Notes under the pieces: generated by a model
Database searches by the model: none
What the model was told of the DNA's origin: nothing
Seen by the model: the letters and a program-made list of their open reading frames with translations, nothing else
Part shown: in pieces, positions 5,973 through 12,872 of the stretch
Position numbering within the stretch: the stretch's first letter is position 1
How the letters are laid out: the number at the start of each line of letters is the position of its first letter
Assembly (NCBI GenBank): GCA_022562855.1
Contig: JADFON010000020.1
Span: forward strand, 1 to 12,872
Direction: 5' to 3'
Origin: Candidatus Zhuqueibacterota bacterium
GTDB taxonomy: Bacteria; SM23-31
DNA: 12,872 nucleotides
Program-made: the position numbers and the translations under genes

Positions 5973-6551
5973 ATGTGGGATTCTATACAAGAAAAACAGA
6001 AGGCGTTTGAAGAAGAAGCGGTAACGCATATGGATGCGTTATACAACTCTGCTCTTAAACTAACATATAACGAAGATGACGCGAAGGACTTAATACAGGA
6101 GTCTTACTTTAAGGCGTTCCGGTTTTTTGAACAGTTTGAGCCGGGTACAAGCTGTAAAGCCTGGCTGTTCAAGATTTTAAAAAATACATTTATAAATAAG
6201 TATAGAAAGAAAGTCAAACAACCTGAACAGGTTGATTTTAATACTGTCGAGTCGTTTGTAGATTTGATCAAAGACAAAAATTATGACGAGGATGAAGCTC
6301 TCGATGATGGAATAGTAAACAGTTATTTAAGTGATGAAATCAACGAAGCGTTGACAAAACTGTCCTATGAATTCAAAATGGTACTCATATTGTCTGATGT
6401 CGAAGGGTTCTCTTATAAAGAAATAGCTGATATTATGGATTGCCCGATAGGGACTATTCGCTCGCGTTTATCAAGAGCCAGGAAAATGATGTTCAAAAAC
6501 TTGCTAAAATACGCAAAAAAAGAGGGGTATTACCAGGAGGAGAAAGACTAA
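5973..6551 (+). CDS. ECF-family RNA polymerase sigma factor, SigR/SigH-like
   Basis: 192 residues, with only sigma regions 2 and 4. Region 2 is at about 19-80: the NEDDAKDLIQESYFKAF helix at 33-49 and then KAWLFKILKNTFINKYRKK at 62-80, the -10 recognition segment, which closely resembles the KAWL...NTFIN.YRK run of actinobacterial SigR/SigH. Region 4 is at about 119-175, with a helix-turn-helix in FSYKEIADIMDCPIGTIRSR (146-165) followed by LSRARK. The linker is acidic (NYDEDEALDD, 103-112). The stop codon overlaps the ATG of the next gene by one base (TAATG), the usual coupling of an ECF factor with its anti-sigma factor. A GGAAC...GTTG element upstream may allow autoregulation. The trigger is probably envelope or thiol stress, inferred from the partner. 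No clear Shine-Dalgarno is seen. Confidence 0.92.
   Translation: MWDSIQEKQKAFEEEAVTHMDALYNSALKLTYNEDDAKDLIQESYFKAFRFFEQFEPGTSCKAWLFKILKNTFINKYRKKVKQPEQVDFNTVESFVDLIKDKNYDEDEALDDGIVNSYLSDEINEALTKLSYEFKMVLILSDVEGFSYKEIADIMDCPIGTIRSRLSRARKMMFKNLLKYAKKEGYYQEEKD
6535..6541 (+). promoter_or_regulatory. Ribosome binding site that fixes the anti-sigma start
   Basis: AGGAGGA lies 9 bases before the ATG at 6551, inside the last codons of the sigma gene. It supports 6551 over the longer in-frame start at 6440, which lacks such a site and would add 37 residues encoded within the sigma gene. Confidence 0.8.
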
Positions 6552-7231
6552 TGATTTGTTCAACTGTAAATGAACTTATTGCACCGTATATCGATCAGGA
6601 ATTGTCGGAGGAAACGCTTATCAAAATGAATGAGCACTTCGAGAAGTGCAATTCTTGCAGAACCGAACTGAAAGCGCATATGGGAGCGCACAGACTTCTC
6701 GCTGAAAAACTTGAACATACTCCGGTAAATGACGATGTCAGGGATAAGATAATTGCAAAAATGCGAGAACAAGAGACTGCTTCTCCGAATTGGTTGTTTA
6801 AGAAAATTCACATTCCACTGCGACCGGTAACCGGTTTTGCCATTGCTGCTTCGCTGATATTCGGGATATTATTTATCGGAGATATTGTCGAATTTACGAA
6901 CCCGGATAATACTATAAGACCTATCGTTATTAATTCGGGTATGTCTCCTGTTATGCCGGACGGACTTCTCGCAACAGTCACCGGAGAAGTTGTCTGTGTC
7001 GGATGCTATATCAGGGAAAACTATAATGCCGAACATGACTGCGATATCAAAGGTCATATATTCGGTTTTCAATCAAGCGATGGCAATTTGTGGTCATTCA
7101 CTCACAACGAGCAAGCTGAAAACTTAATAAAGATCGATGAAGTTACCGGGAAAAAAGTAAAAATTGAAGGCAAATTATATTACAGCGCTCATTTTATTAA
7201 CATTGACCATTATTCCATTGTAGAAAACTGA
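6551..7231 (+). CDS. Membrane-anchored zinc-type (ZAS) anti-sigma factor with Cys/His periplasmic domain
   Basis: 226 residues. The cytoplasmic N-terminus is an anti-sigma domain with Cys3, His29, Cys33 and Cys36: H-x3-C-x2-C preceded by a Cys 26 residues before the His. The spacing equals the zinc ligands of RsrA (Cys11, His37, Cys41, Cys44), whose oxidation releases SigR. A membrane helix follows at about 93-113. The C-terminal part (about 137-226) would be periplasmic; it contains GEVVCVGCY (145-153), His162-Asp-Cys164, a GHIFGFQSSDGNLWSF strand pair (168-183) and GKKVKIEGKLYY (200-211). This resembles a small domain seen in uncharacterised proteins with a conserved Cys-Tyr then His-x-Cys pattern, possibly an OB-like fold; I cannot name it. 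Presumed role: it holds the upstream sigma factor until a redox or metal signal. Final gene of the plus-strand half. Confidence 0.87.
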   Translation: MICSTVNELIAPYIDQELSEETLIKMNEHFEKCNSCRTELKAHMGAHRLLAEKLEHTPVNDDVRDKIIAKMREQETASPNWLFKKIHIPLRPVTGFAIAASLIFGILFIGDIVEFTNPDNTIRPIVINSGMSPVMPDGLLATVTGEVVCVGCYIRENYNAEHDCDIKGHIFGFQSSDGNLWSFTHNEQAENLIKIDEVTGKKVKIEGKLYYSAHFINIDHYSIVEN

Positions 7232-7259
7232 TTATACTTAGCGAGATATTTTTGTTCTC

Positions 7260-7295
7260 AAACCTGCCTGATTCGATTATCGGGCAGGTTTTTTT
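7260..7295 (+). terminator. Strong intrinsic terminator after the anti-sigma gene
   Basis: AAACCTGCC (7260-7268) pairs with GGCAGGTTT (7283-7291), and further pairs extend the stem inward to about 7272/7279, leaving a six-base loop. Seven T follow at 7289-7295. It lies between convergent genes; read on the minus strand it lacks a good T-run, so it mainly serves the plus-strand unit. Confidence 0.9.
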
Positions 7296-7298
7296 ATG

Positions 7299-8168
7299 CT
7301 AACCGATTGAAGGTTTTATTCGCATCTTTGCCATTATCTTAAACTTTTCCCATCCGGACAATTGTATTACGCTTTTAAGAACCGGGATTCTACGTTCTAC
7401 GATTTTTTGGAGCAGGCGGTAGTAAACAGCGCCAATCATTACAACCGTAAAACGCGCATCTCTTGGAATCAGGTTGATGATCGGGTTTGCGTTTTTGAAA
7501 TATTTTGATGCACGTTCGACCTGAAATTGCATTAAATTAAAAAAGTTCTCATTTTCTTTTAATGATAATAATTCTTCTTCCGAGTATTTAAACTTTGATA
7601 TTTCGTCAAGGGGCAAGTAAATCCTGTTTTTTTGAAGGTCTTTGCCTACATCGCGTATAATGTTAGTGAGCTGGAGGGCGTAGCTCAGATTCTTTCCATA
7701 TTCGAAAGCATCCTTATCGAGATACCCAAAAATATGCAATGAAATTATGCTGATCGTTCCCGCCACAAGATCGCAATAATTTTGAAGTTCGTCAAACGAA
7801 TTAAATCTGTTGACAGATAGGTCCATTTTAAATCCCGCAATTGCGTCCAGGAACGGTTTTTTTGGAATTTGAAATCGTTCAATGACTTCGGCGAAAGCTA
7901 TCATAACAGGATGGGAGCCCGGGCTGCCCCGGTAACATTCATTCAACATGTGCTCCCACTTTACCAATTTTCCCCTGCTTTCCTTTACATCCGATATTTC
8001 ATCCGCAAAATCGTCCGCACATCTGTTAAATGCGTATACCGTATAGATAGCATTCTGTTTTTCCCTGGGAAGGAACCTAAAGCTCAGTGCGAAATTCGAA
8101 TCGGCTTTTAGTGTCAGATTCTTGCAGTAATTATAGGCTTCATCCAGAGTTTTTGTTGAATTCTTCAT
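7299..8168 (-). CDS. Squalene/phytoene synthase-family enzyme
   Basis: 289 residues, the usual length for the family, which condenses two prenyl diphosphates head to head (two FPP to squalene or dehydrosqualene, two GGPP to phytoene). Both aspartate motifs that bind the magnesium-diphosphate are present: DDFAD at 52-56, in a YAFNRCADDFADE context, and DVGKD at 173-177 in NIIRDVGKD. The FRFLPREK segment (30-37) and the NRIYLP block (181-186) are also typical. The helix with YCDLVAGTIS (131-140) carries Ile-Ser where phytoene synthases usually have Val-Gly. Product chain length cannot be told from sequence. Last gene of the minus-strand set, 9 bases after the FAD protein, which is likely to act in the same isoprenoid route. 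No other carotenoid or hopanoid gene is in view. Confidence 0.9.
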   Translation of the reverse strand: MKNSTKTLDEAYNYCKNLTLKADSNFALSFRFLPREKQNAIYTVYAFNRCADDFADEISDVKESRGKLVKWEHMLNECYRGSPGSHPVMIAFAEVIERFQIPKKPFLDAIAGFKMDLSVNRFNSFDELQNYCDLVAGTISIISLHIFGYLDKDAFEYGKNLSYALQLTNIIRDVGKDLQKNRIYLPLDEISKFKYSEEELLSLKENENFFNLMQFQVERASKYFKNANPIINLIPRDARFTVVMIGAVYYRLLQKIVERRIPVLKSVIQLSGWEKFKIMAKMRIKPSIG

Positions 8169-8177
8169 AGAGTCTTT

Positions 8178-9278
8178 TTAACGGGACCTGCACCACGAGC
8201 ACCGGTCCCCGTGTTTACAGTTCTTTTTCTTACCCCATGTTAGTTTAAGGATACTCGAGGGTATTTTTCTAAGAAAAGAGGGGTTATTGAGAAAGTATCC
8301 CGATTTTTGAAAGTCAAAATGCCGGGAAAATCTCAACAAATTAGTGTAACCTACGTTGCCGCCTAATTCAAAGAGAAACCTGCTGAGTATTCCACTTGAG
8401 AATTGTGCGCTAAACTGTTTTCTCCACAAAACATCGTAATTCAATCCAGAGATGATACTTTTTGCGGCAAGATAACCGGATTGTATCGATTTTCTTATAC
8501 CGAGACCGAAAAGATAGTCCTGAAATCCCGCAGCTTCCCCAACATACAATTTACCATTATCCATTGCGGTCCTTGGGACAAAAAAACCTATGGATGAAAC
8601 TGAAAACCTCTCATTTTTTACAGAAAATTTCCCTATTTGCTGAAATCTAAGCAAAACGTTCTCCGCAAATTCGTGAATATTCTTAAAATTCTTCATTACT
8701 GCCGTTCCCAGGGTTCCATTGCCGTTAATTATAAACAGGTAGGAAAATCCGAGGGGAGTAAGGTAATTGTCAAGAATTGTTATAAATGTGTCTTCTGCAT
8801 CCGTTTCAAACACAATTTCCTTAGCGATACCTGTCGCGTGCACAGACCCGCCGGAAATAATATCGGCTTCTTTGAGAGAAATTTTTGTATTAAAATGAAC
8901 GATTACCCCGGCGTCAACCGCCTGGTTATACAATGCTGTGTCGAGAGAGTCACTGTCGGGTCCCCGTTTAAGAAAATAGCCGAATGTTTTTTTCCCGGTT
9001 AAAGGATATTTGCGAAGCCTGCTGTCATAAAAATCAATATCCGACCTGGGAAGATAAAAGAAATCCGGCGCAATTCCCATTATTTTAAGTTCATCAAGCG
9101 CGTCAGTTTTGGATGTATAATTTTCAAGTATTTGCCAGCCGTTATGAAAATGAGCCCCGGATTTCTCCTGGTGCTCAAAAACCGAAACCTTGAAGTTTGA
9201 TTTAGCGAGATTAATAGCAGCGCTTAATCCCGCCGGTCCTGCTCCAAGTATTTTAATTTCCTTGTTAATATCGGACAT
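8178..9278 (-). CDS. Geranylgeranyl reductase-like FAD-dependent oxidoreductase
   Basis: 366 residues from the ATG at 9278; a TTG two codons upstream is an alternative. An N-terminal Rossmann motif GAGPAG (12-17) is followed by an acidic residue at the end of the second strand (VFEH). VGEAAGFQDYLFGLGI at 246-261 matches the second FAD-contacting block of the geranylgeranyl reductase/PHBH-like flavoproteins, normally VGDAAG...GGI; here the Asp is Glu. Members reduce isoprenoid chains of lipids, quinones or chlorophyll, or oxidise aromatic or polyene substrates. The gene lies 28 bases after purQ and 9 bases before a squalene/phytoene synthase gene, which suggests an isoprenoid substrate. The C-terminus is odd: Cys354, Cys360 and Cys363 lie in a short basic tail (CKHGDRCSWC). 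Function beyond a flavoenzyme is inference. Confidence 0.8.
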   Translation of the reverse strand: MSDINKEIKILGAGPAGLSAAINLAKSNFKVSVFEHQEKSGAHFHNGWQILENYTSKTDALDELKIMGIAPDFFYLPRSDIDFYDSRLRKYPLTGKKTFGYFLKRGPDSDSLDTALYNQAVDAGVIVHFNTKISLKEADIISGGSVHATGIAKEIVFETDAEDTFITILDNYLTPLGFSYLFIINGNGTLGTAVMKNFKNIHEFAENVLLRFQQIGKFSVKNERFSVSSIGFFVPRTAMDNGKLYVGEAAGFQDYLFGLGIRKSIQSGYLAAKSIISGLNYDVLWRKQFSAQFSSGILSRFLFELGGNVGYTNLLRFSRHFDFQKSGYFLNNPSFLRKIPSSILKLTWGKKKNCKHGDRCSWCRSR

Positions 9279-9306
9279 CGGCAAACCGGAAGATGTATTA
9301 CTCTAT

Positions 9307-10104
9307 TTATTGAAAATATTGGACTGCATTTCGGAAGATCTGCACACCTTCACCCTCATCGGGCAGTTTATCCTCCACTTTCAGGCGCGTCCAATACGGG
9401 TGATTATAAGGACTTATATATGCTTCGCAATGAGGCATTAATCCGAAAATTCTGCCGGTCGGGTCACAGATTCCGGCAATCGCCGCGGCAGAACCGTTCG
9501 GATTATAAGGATATTTATCGGTAGGTTTATCTGTCGCAGGATCAATGTAATATATCGGCGCCTGGTCTGATTCAAGTATTTTTTTTATGACAGATTCATC
9601 ATTAGCCGTAACTTTTCCTTCACCGTGTCTAACCGGAACGAAAAGAGACCGTATATTCCGTGTGAAAACGCATGGAGAGTTTGTATTCACCTTTAAATGT
9701 ACCCATCTGTCCTCGTAACGCATCGAATTGTTTGGCGACAGGGTATAGAGGTGATCGTCGTAATTACCGGAAAATCCCGGAAGTATGCCCATTTGGGTGA
9801 TTACCTGGAATCCGTTGCAAATACCTAAGATCAATGTATCGCTTCGTATGAATTCCTGTAATTCTTCGGACAGCCGGAACCGTAACTTGTTTGCAGCTAC
9901 TTTTCCGCCGCCGAGGTGGTCGCCATAACTGAATCCCCCGAGGAAAGCGATTACCTGGTATTCTGCGATTTTGGTCTCGCCGGATAATATGTCATTCATA
10001 TGTACAATATCCGGTCTGCCACCGCAGAATTCAAAAACGTAACTTGTTTCCCTCTCACAGTTAAATCCGTTACCGGATACAATCAATATTTTAGGAGATG
10101 CCAT
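9307..10104 (-). CDS. purQ: Phosphoribosylformylglycinamidine synthase, glutaminase subunit PurQ
   Basis: 265 residues from the ATG at 10104; an in-frame TTG lies one codon upstream. It is a class I glutamine amidotransferase that supplies ammonia to PurL for FGAR to FGAM in purine synthesis. The N-terminus KILIVSGNGFNCE, the GGFSYGDHLGGGKVAA block (56-71), the nucleophile Cys96 in GICNGFQ, and His225 and Glu227 in MPHCEAY complete the triad. In most PurQ proteins this last motif is PHPE, so Cys226 replaces a proline. The NPNGSAAAIAGICDPTGRIFG run is typical, and the YNHPYWTR tail matches the longer form of PurQ. It overlaps the end of purL by 14 bases in a different frame, so the two subunits are translationally coupled. 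Confidence 0.95.
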   Translation of the reverse strand: MASPKILIVSGNGFNCERETSYVFEFCGGRPDIVHMNDILSGETKIAEYQVIAFLGGFSYGDHLGGGKVAANKLRFRLSEELQEFIRSDTLILGICNGFQVITQMGILPGFSGNYDDHLYTLSPNNSMRYEDRWVHLKVNTNSPCVFTRNIRSLFVPVRHGEGKVTANDESVIKKILESDQAPIYYIDPATDKPTDKYPYNPNGSAAAIAGICDPTGRIFGLMPHCEAYISPYNHPYWTRLKVEDKLPDEGEGVQIFRNAVQYFQ

Positions 10105-12872
10105 CAAAGAAATCTTTCAATGTGTTTTTCCACGATTTTTTGAGGTTGGATAGAGGACACTGTATTACCGGTTCGCCGTCCAGTCCAATTATGGATAGGA
10201 ATTGCTCCTCGGTCGTTATGCCGATTTCGGCAAATGTCACACCTTTAAGACAGTTTTCAAATTCACCTTTTTTGTCCGGATGAACCGTAACGATAAAACG
10301 GCTGTTCGATTCGGAAAAAAGAATATGGTCATTACGTTTACAACCTGTTTGAGGTATCTTTCGGAGGTCGATTTTTATTCCGATTTCTCCCGCAAACGCC
10401 GATTTCGAGAATGCAACCCCCAGACCTCCAATAGTCGGCGTATGAATCGAATGGGCTAATCCCGCCCGCGTAACGCATTCAATCGCCCGATAGGTCTTTA
10501 CTGCGGAACCTGCCTGAACCTCAGGAATGTTTTTGCCGAGATAAGGCTTACGCCCGATTTGTTCCCCGATCAGTTTATAATACTCCGATCCGCCAAGTTC
10601 GAAAAACGTTTCTCCAACAATATAAACTATGTCGCCGGCACGTTTGACATCCATGGTAACCGATTTGCTGATGTCGTCAATTTTACCGATTACGGAAAAG
10701 AGAAAAGTGGGAGGTATCGAGATTTTAATTCCGTCCATAATGCTGTCGTTTTTCATGCTGTCTTTGCCGGAAATACACGGAACGCCGTAAGCGGTCGTAT
10801 AATCGAATAATGCCTTATTCGCCCGGACAAGCTGAGCTAATTTGTATTTACCGTCAGGTGTTTTTTCGGAATGCACCGGGTCGGGCCAACAGAAATTATC
10901 CAAACCTGCAATATAGTTTAGTGTTCCTCCCGTTGCAATAATCCTTCTTACCGCTTCATCTATCGCAGATGCTGCCATATGATAAGTATCTATATCAGAA
11001 TATCCCGGATTTCTGCCTTCGGCTAATATTACACCCTCCATTGACCCGTGCTCAATAATAAAAACCGACGCATCGGAATTTACATCCATTCTCTTGCCGA
11101 CAAACGGTTTTATAATACTCAGCCCTTTAACTTCGTGGTCATATTGCCGTGACACACCTTCCCCTGAGCATATATTTAACCTGCCAAGCAAATCACCGAG
11201 TATTTTATCAAGGTCATCCGGCTCTTCAAAATCGGGTTCGGTCAGCTCCGGGGGAATCCAAACGGCTTCTAATTCCATTTGCGGATGTCCGTCGTGAAGA
11301 AAATCCATTTCCAGCCAGGCTATGGTCGCATTGTTATACAGTACGTGAAAAACTCCCGAACCGGTAAATTCCCCCAGTCCGGTTATCTCAACGCCTCTTT
11401 TATCTGCAAGGGACGAAAGCTCATTCATTTTGTCCGGTGGCACTGCAAGCGTCATCCGTTCCTGTGCTTCCGAAAGCAATATTTCCCACGGTTTCAATCC
11501 GGGGTACTTCAGTGGCGCATTGGTAAGGTCAAGTCTGCATCCTCCGCTAAATTGCGCCATTTCACCTACCGAAGACGAAAGTCCGCCGGCTCCGTTGTCG
11601 GTTATACATGAATAAAGCCCTGAATCTCTTGCCTCAAGCAGGAAATCAGACATCTTTTTCTGTGTTATCGGATCACCGATTTGAACAGCCTGAATCGGTG
11701 AATCCTGCCTTAATTCTTCCGATGAAAACGTCGCACCGTGAATTCCATCCTTCCCGATCCTTCCGCCGACCATGACAATCAGGTCGCCTGGATTCACCGA
11801 TTTATCATACGAAGGTTTTTCATTTACTTCTGCAGGGAGATAACCTACAGTTCCGCAGAAAACCACCGGTTTTCCGATGTAGCGGTCGTCAAAATATTCC
11901 CAGCCTCTTGCATAAGGAATACCGGATTGATTACCCCCGTCTATCACTCCTTTGTGCACACCCACGCGAATTCTGTTAGGATGCAAAAGCCCCTTCGGAA
12001 TTGTACCTGAATAAAACGGTGAACCGAAACAATATCCCCATACGTTAAAGAGCAGTGCAGACCCCATCCCCGTTCCCATCGGGTCACGGTTCACGCCGAC
12101 TATTCCCGTCAAGGCGCCGCCATATGGCTCAAGGGCGGAGGGGCTGTTGTGTGTTTCAACCTTGTACACAAGATTTATTGTATCATTGAATTTGATTACA
12201 CCTGCATTATCCTTAAACACAGAAAGAAGCCAGGGAACCTTGCCGCTTATCAGGCTTGTAGACTTTTTTATGTACGTGTTAAATATGCTGTCAATGATTT
12301 CAGTTTTGCCATTTTCGGTGTAATGAATGCGGCTGCTGAAAATTTTGTGTTTGCAATGTTCCGACCAAGTTTGTGCAAGAGATTCCAATTCAACGTCGGT
12401 TATGCTTGAGGATAAACCTGCATTTTTCCTTAATTCAACAACTTTTTTTTGGGATAAATATTTTTTAATAGTCTGCATTTCCTTTAGAGACAACGCTAAG
12501 GATTTCCCGCCGCTCATTTTAACGAGGGAATCGTCATCAACATTTAAGTCGATCTCCTCCACTGAATTATCCCCGGGTTCAAATACAGAAAGTATATCGA
12601 AATTTTGGGGGTAATGTTTCCAGTCGTCATAACTTTGAACGATAATATTTTCGATCACCTGATTTCCGAGATATTCCTCACCGAGTTTTTGAACGTGGTT
12701 TATTGTCAAATCCTGTCCCGAAATTCTGTATTGTTTTGCGGTATAAATTCGTTGGGAGCGTTGAAACTTCTTGTTCAGGAGGTACTCGACTGCGCCTTTT
12801 GCCGTACTTCCGACAGCATCGGTCACGCCCGGTTTAAACCCAATTTCAATACACCAATCGAATGTTCCAGTA
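10091..12872 (-). CDS. purL: Phosphoribosylformylglycinamidine synthase, fused PurS-PurL (5' end outside the window)
   Basis: Partial: the frame is open through the right edge, with 926 residues visible. A GTG at 12826 is not the true start, because upstream codons continue a conserved segment (IEIGFKPGVTDAVGSTA), the PurS N-terminus with its KPGV.D motif. A PurS-like domain (about the first 85 visible residues) is therefore fused to the ATP-dependent PurL catalytic part. PurL marks include TWSEHCKHKIF, GNQSGIPYARG, GGRIGKDGIHGATF, ITDNGAGGLSSSVGEMA, and near the C-terminal half DNFCWPDP and GKDSMKND. The protein amidates FGAR to FGAM using ATP and ammonia from PurQ, encoded just downstream. 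Fused PurSL of this size, intermediate between bacillary PurL and the large PurLQ of E. coli, is known in several phyla. No internal frameshift is seen. Confidence 0.95.
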   Translation of the reverse strand, partial: TGTFDWCIEIGFKPGVTDAVGSTAKGAVEYLLNKKFQRSQRIYTAKQYRISGQDLTINHVQKLGEEYLGNQVIENIIVQSYDDWKHYPQNFDILSVFEPGDNSVEEIDLNVDDDSLVKMSGGKSLALSLKEMQTIKKYLSQKKVVELRKNAGLSSSITDVELESLAQTWSEHCKHKIFSSRIHYTENGKTEIIDSIFNTYIKKSTSLISGKVPWLLSVFKDNAGVIKFNDTINLVYKVETHNSPSALEPYGGALTGIVGVNRDPMGTGMGSALLFNVWGYCFGSPFYSGTIPKGLLHPNRIRVGVHKGVIDGGNQSGIPYARGWEYFDDRYIGKPVVFCGTVGYLPAEVNEKPSYDKSVNPGDLIVMVGGRIGKDGIHGATFSSEELRQDSPIQAVQIGDPITQKKMSDFLLEARDSGLYSCITDNGAGGLSSSVGEMAQFSGGCRLDLTNAPLKYPGLKPWEILLSEAQERMTLAVPPDKMNELSSLADKRGVEITGLGEFTGSGVFHVLYNNATIAWLEMDFLHDGHPQMELEAVWIPPELTEPDFEEPDDLDKILGDLLGRLNICSGEGVSRQYDHEVKGLSIIKPFVGKRMDVNSDASVFIIEHGSMEGVILAEGRNPGYSDIDTYHMAASAIDEAVRRIIATGGTLNYIAGLDNFCWPDPVHSEKTPDGKYKLAQLVRANKALFDYTTAYGVPCISGKDSMKNDSIMDGIKISIPPTFLFSVIGKIDDISKSVTMDVKRAGDIVYIVGETFFELGGSEYYKLIGEQIGRKPYLGKNIPEVQAGSAVKTYRAIECVTRAGLAHSIHTPTIGGLGVAFSKSAFAGEIGIKIDLRKIPQTGCKRNDHILFSESNSRFIVTVHPDKKGEFENCLKGVTFAEIGITTEEQFLSIIGLDGEPVIQCPLSNLKKSWKNTLKDFFDGIS

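Noticed and set aside
6440-6550. Longer N-terminus for the anti-sigma factor, starting at 6440
   Set aside because: The extra 37 residues lie inside the sigma gene's coding region in another frame. The ATG at 6551 has an AGGAGGA site 9 bases upstream and puts Cys3 at the position expected for the zinc-ligand set.
12824-12826. GTG as the start of the PurS-PurL gene
   Set aside because: Codons upstream to the window edge stay open and encode the conserved start of PurS (IEIGFKPG), so the gene is cut by the window rather than starting here.

Overview
The window looks like a piece of a diderm bacterial chromosome, most likely from the FCB superphylum (Bacteroidota-Chlorobi-Ignavibacteria-Calditrichota-Marinimicrobia and relatives). 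Supporting signs are a PorV/PorQ-like outer-membrane protein, an exbB-exbD-exbD-tonB-tonB block, a fused PurS-PurL enzyme, and a possible Bacteroidota-style -7 box (TATCTTTG) beside an ordinary sigma70-like promoter. I cannot fix the phylum from sequence alone. There are no RNA genes, transposons, integrases or CRISPR arrays, and no gene-free stretch longer than about 185 bases.

Plus strand, 60-7231. A bifunctional-nuclease protein with a UVR tail (60-644) is followed by a clear intrinsic terminator and then a PorV/PorQ-family protein (757-1809). An energy-transduction cluster comes next: ExbB/TolQ-like channel (1986-2603), two ExbD/TolR-like proteins (2616-3017, 3035-3451), two TonB-like proteins (3634-4293, 4394-5074) and a probable lipoprotein with two SPOR domains (5085-5789). 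Together these would couple the proton gradient to outer-membrane transport and perhaps to the peptidoglycan layer. The two TonBs share a proline-rich linker motif, but only the first keeps the Ser-x3-His pattern in its membrane helix. Next is an ECF sigma factor (5973-6551), overlapping by one base a membrane-anchored zinc-type anti-sigma factor (6551-7231). The anti-sigma factor has the full Cys/His ligand set of redox-sensing RsrA-type proteins and a second Cys/His-rich domain beyond its membrane helix. A strong terminator (7260-7295) closes this half.

Minus strand, 12872-7299, convergent with the first half. A tightly packed set is read right to left: PurS-PurL fusion (its 5' end lies beyond the window), PurQ (overlapping PurL by 14 bases), a geranylgeranyl-reductase-like FAD protein with an unusual cysteine-rich C-terminus, and a squalene/phytoene synthase-family enzyme. 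The first two make FGAM in purine synthesis; the last two probably act on isoprenoids.

The most interesting items are the ECF/anti-sigma pair with its two cysteine centres, the divergent second TonB whose start lies just behind a terminator hairpin, and the stacked promoter signals in front of exbB. I do not see a clearly new multi-gene system; these are unusual details on known families.
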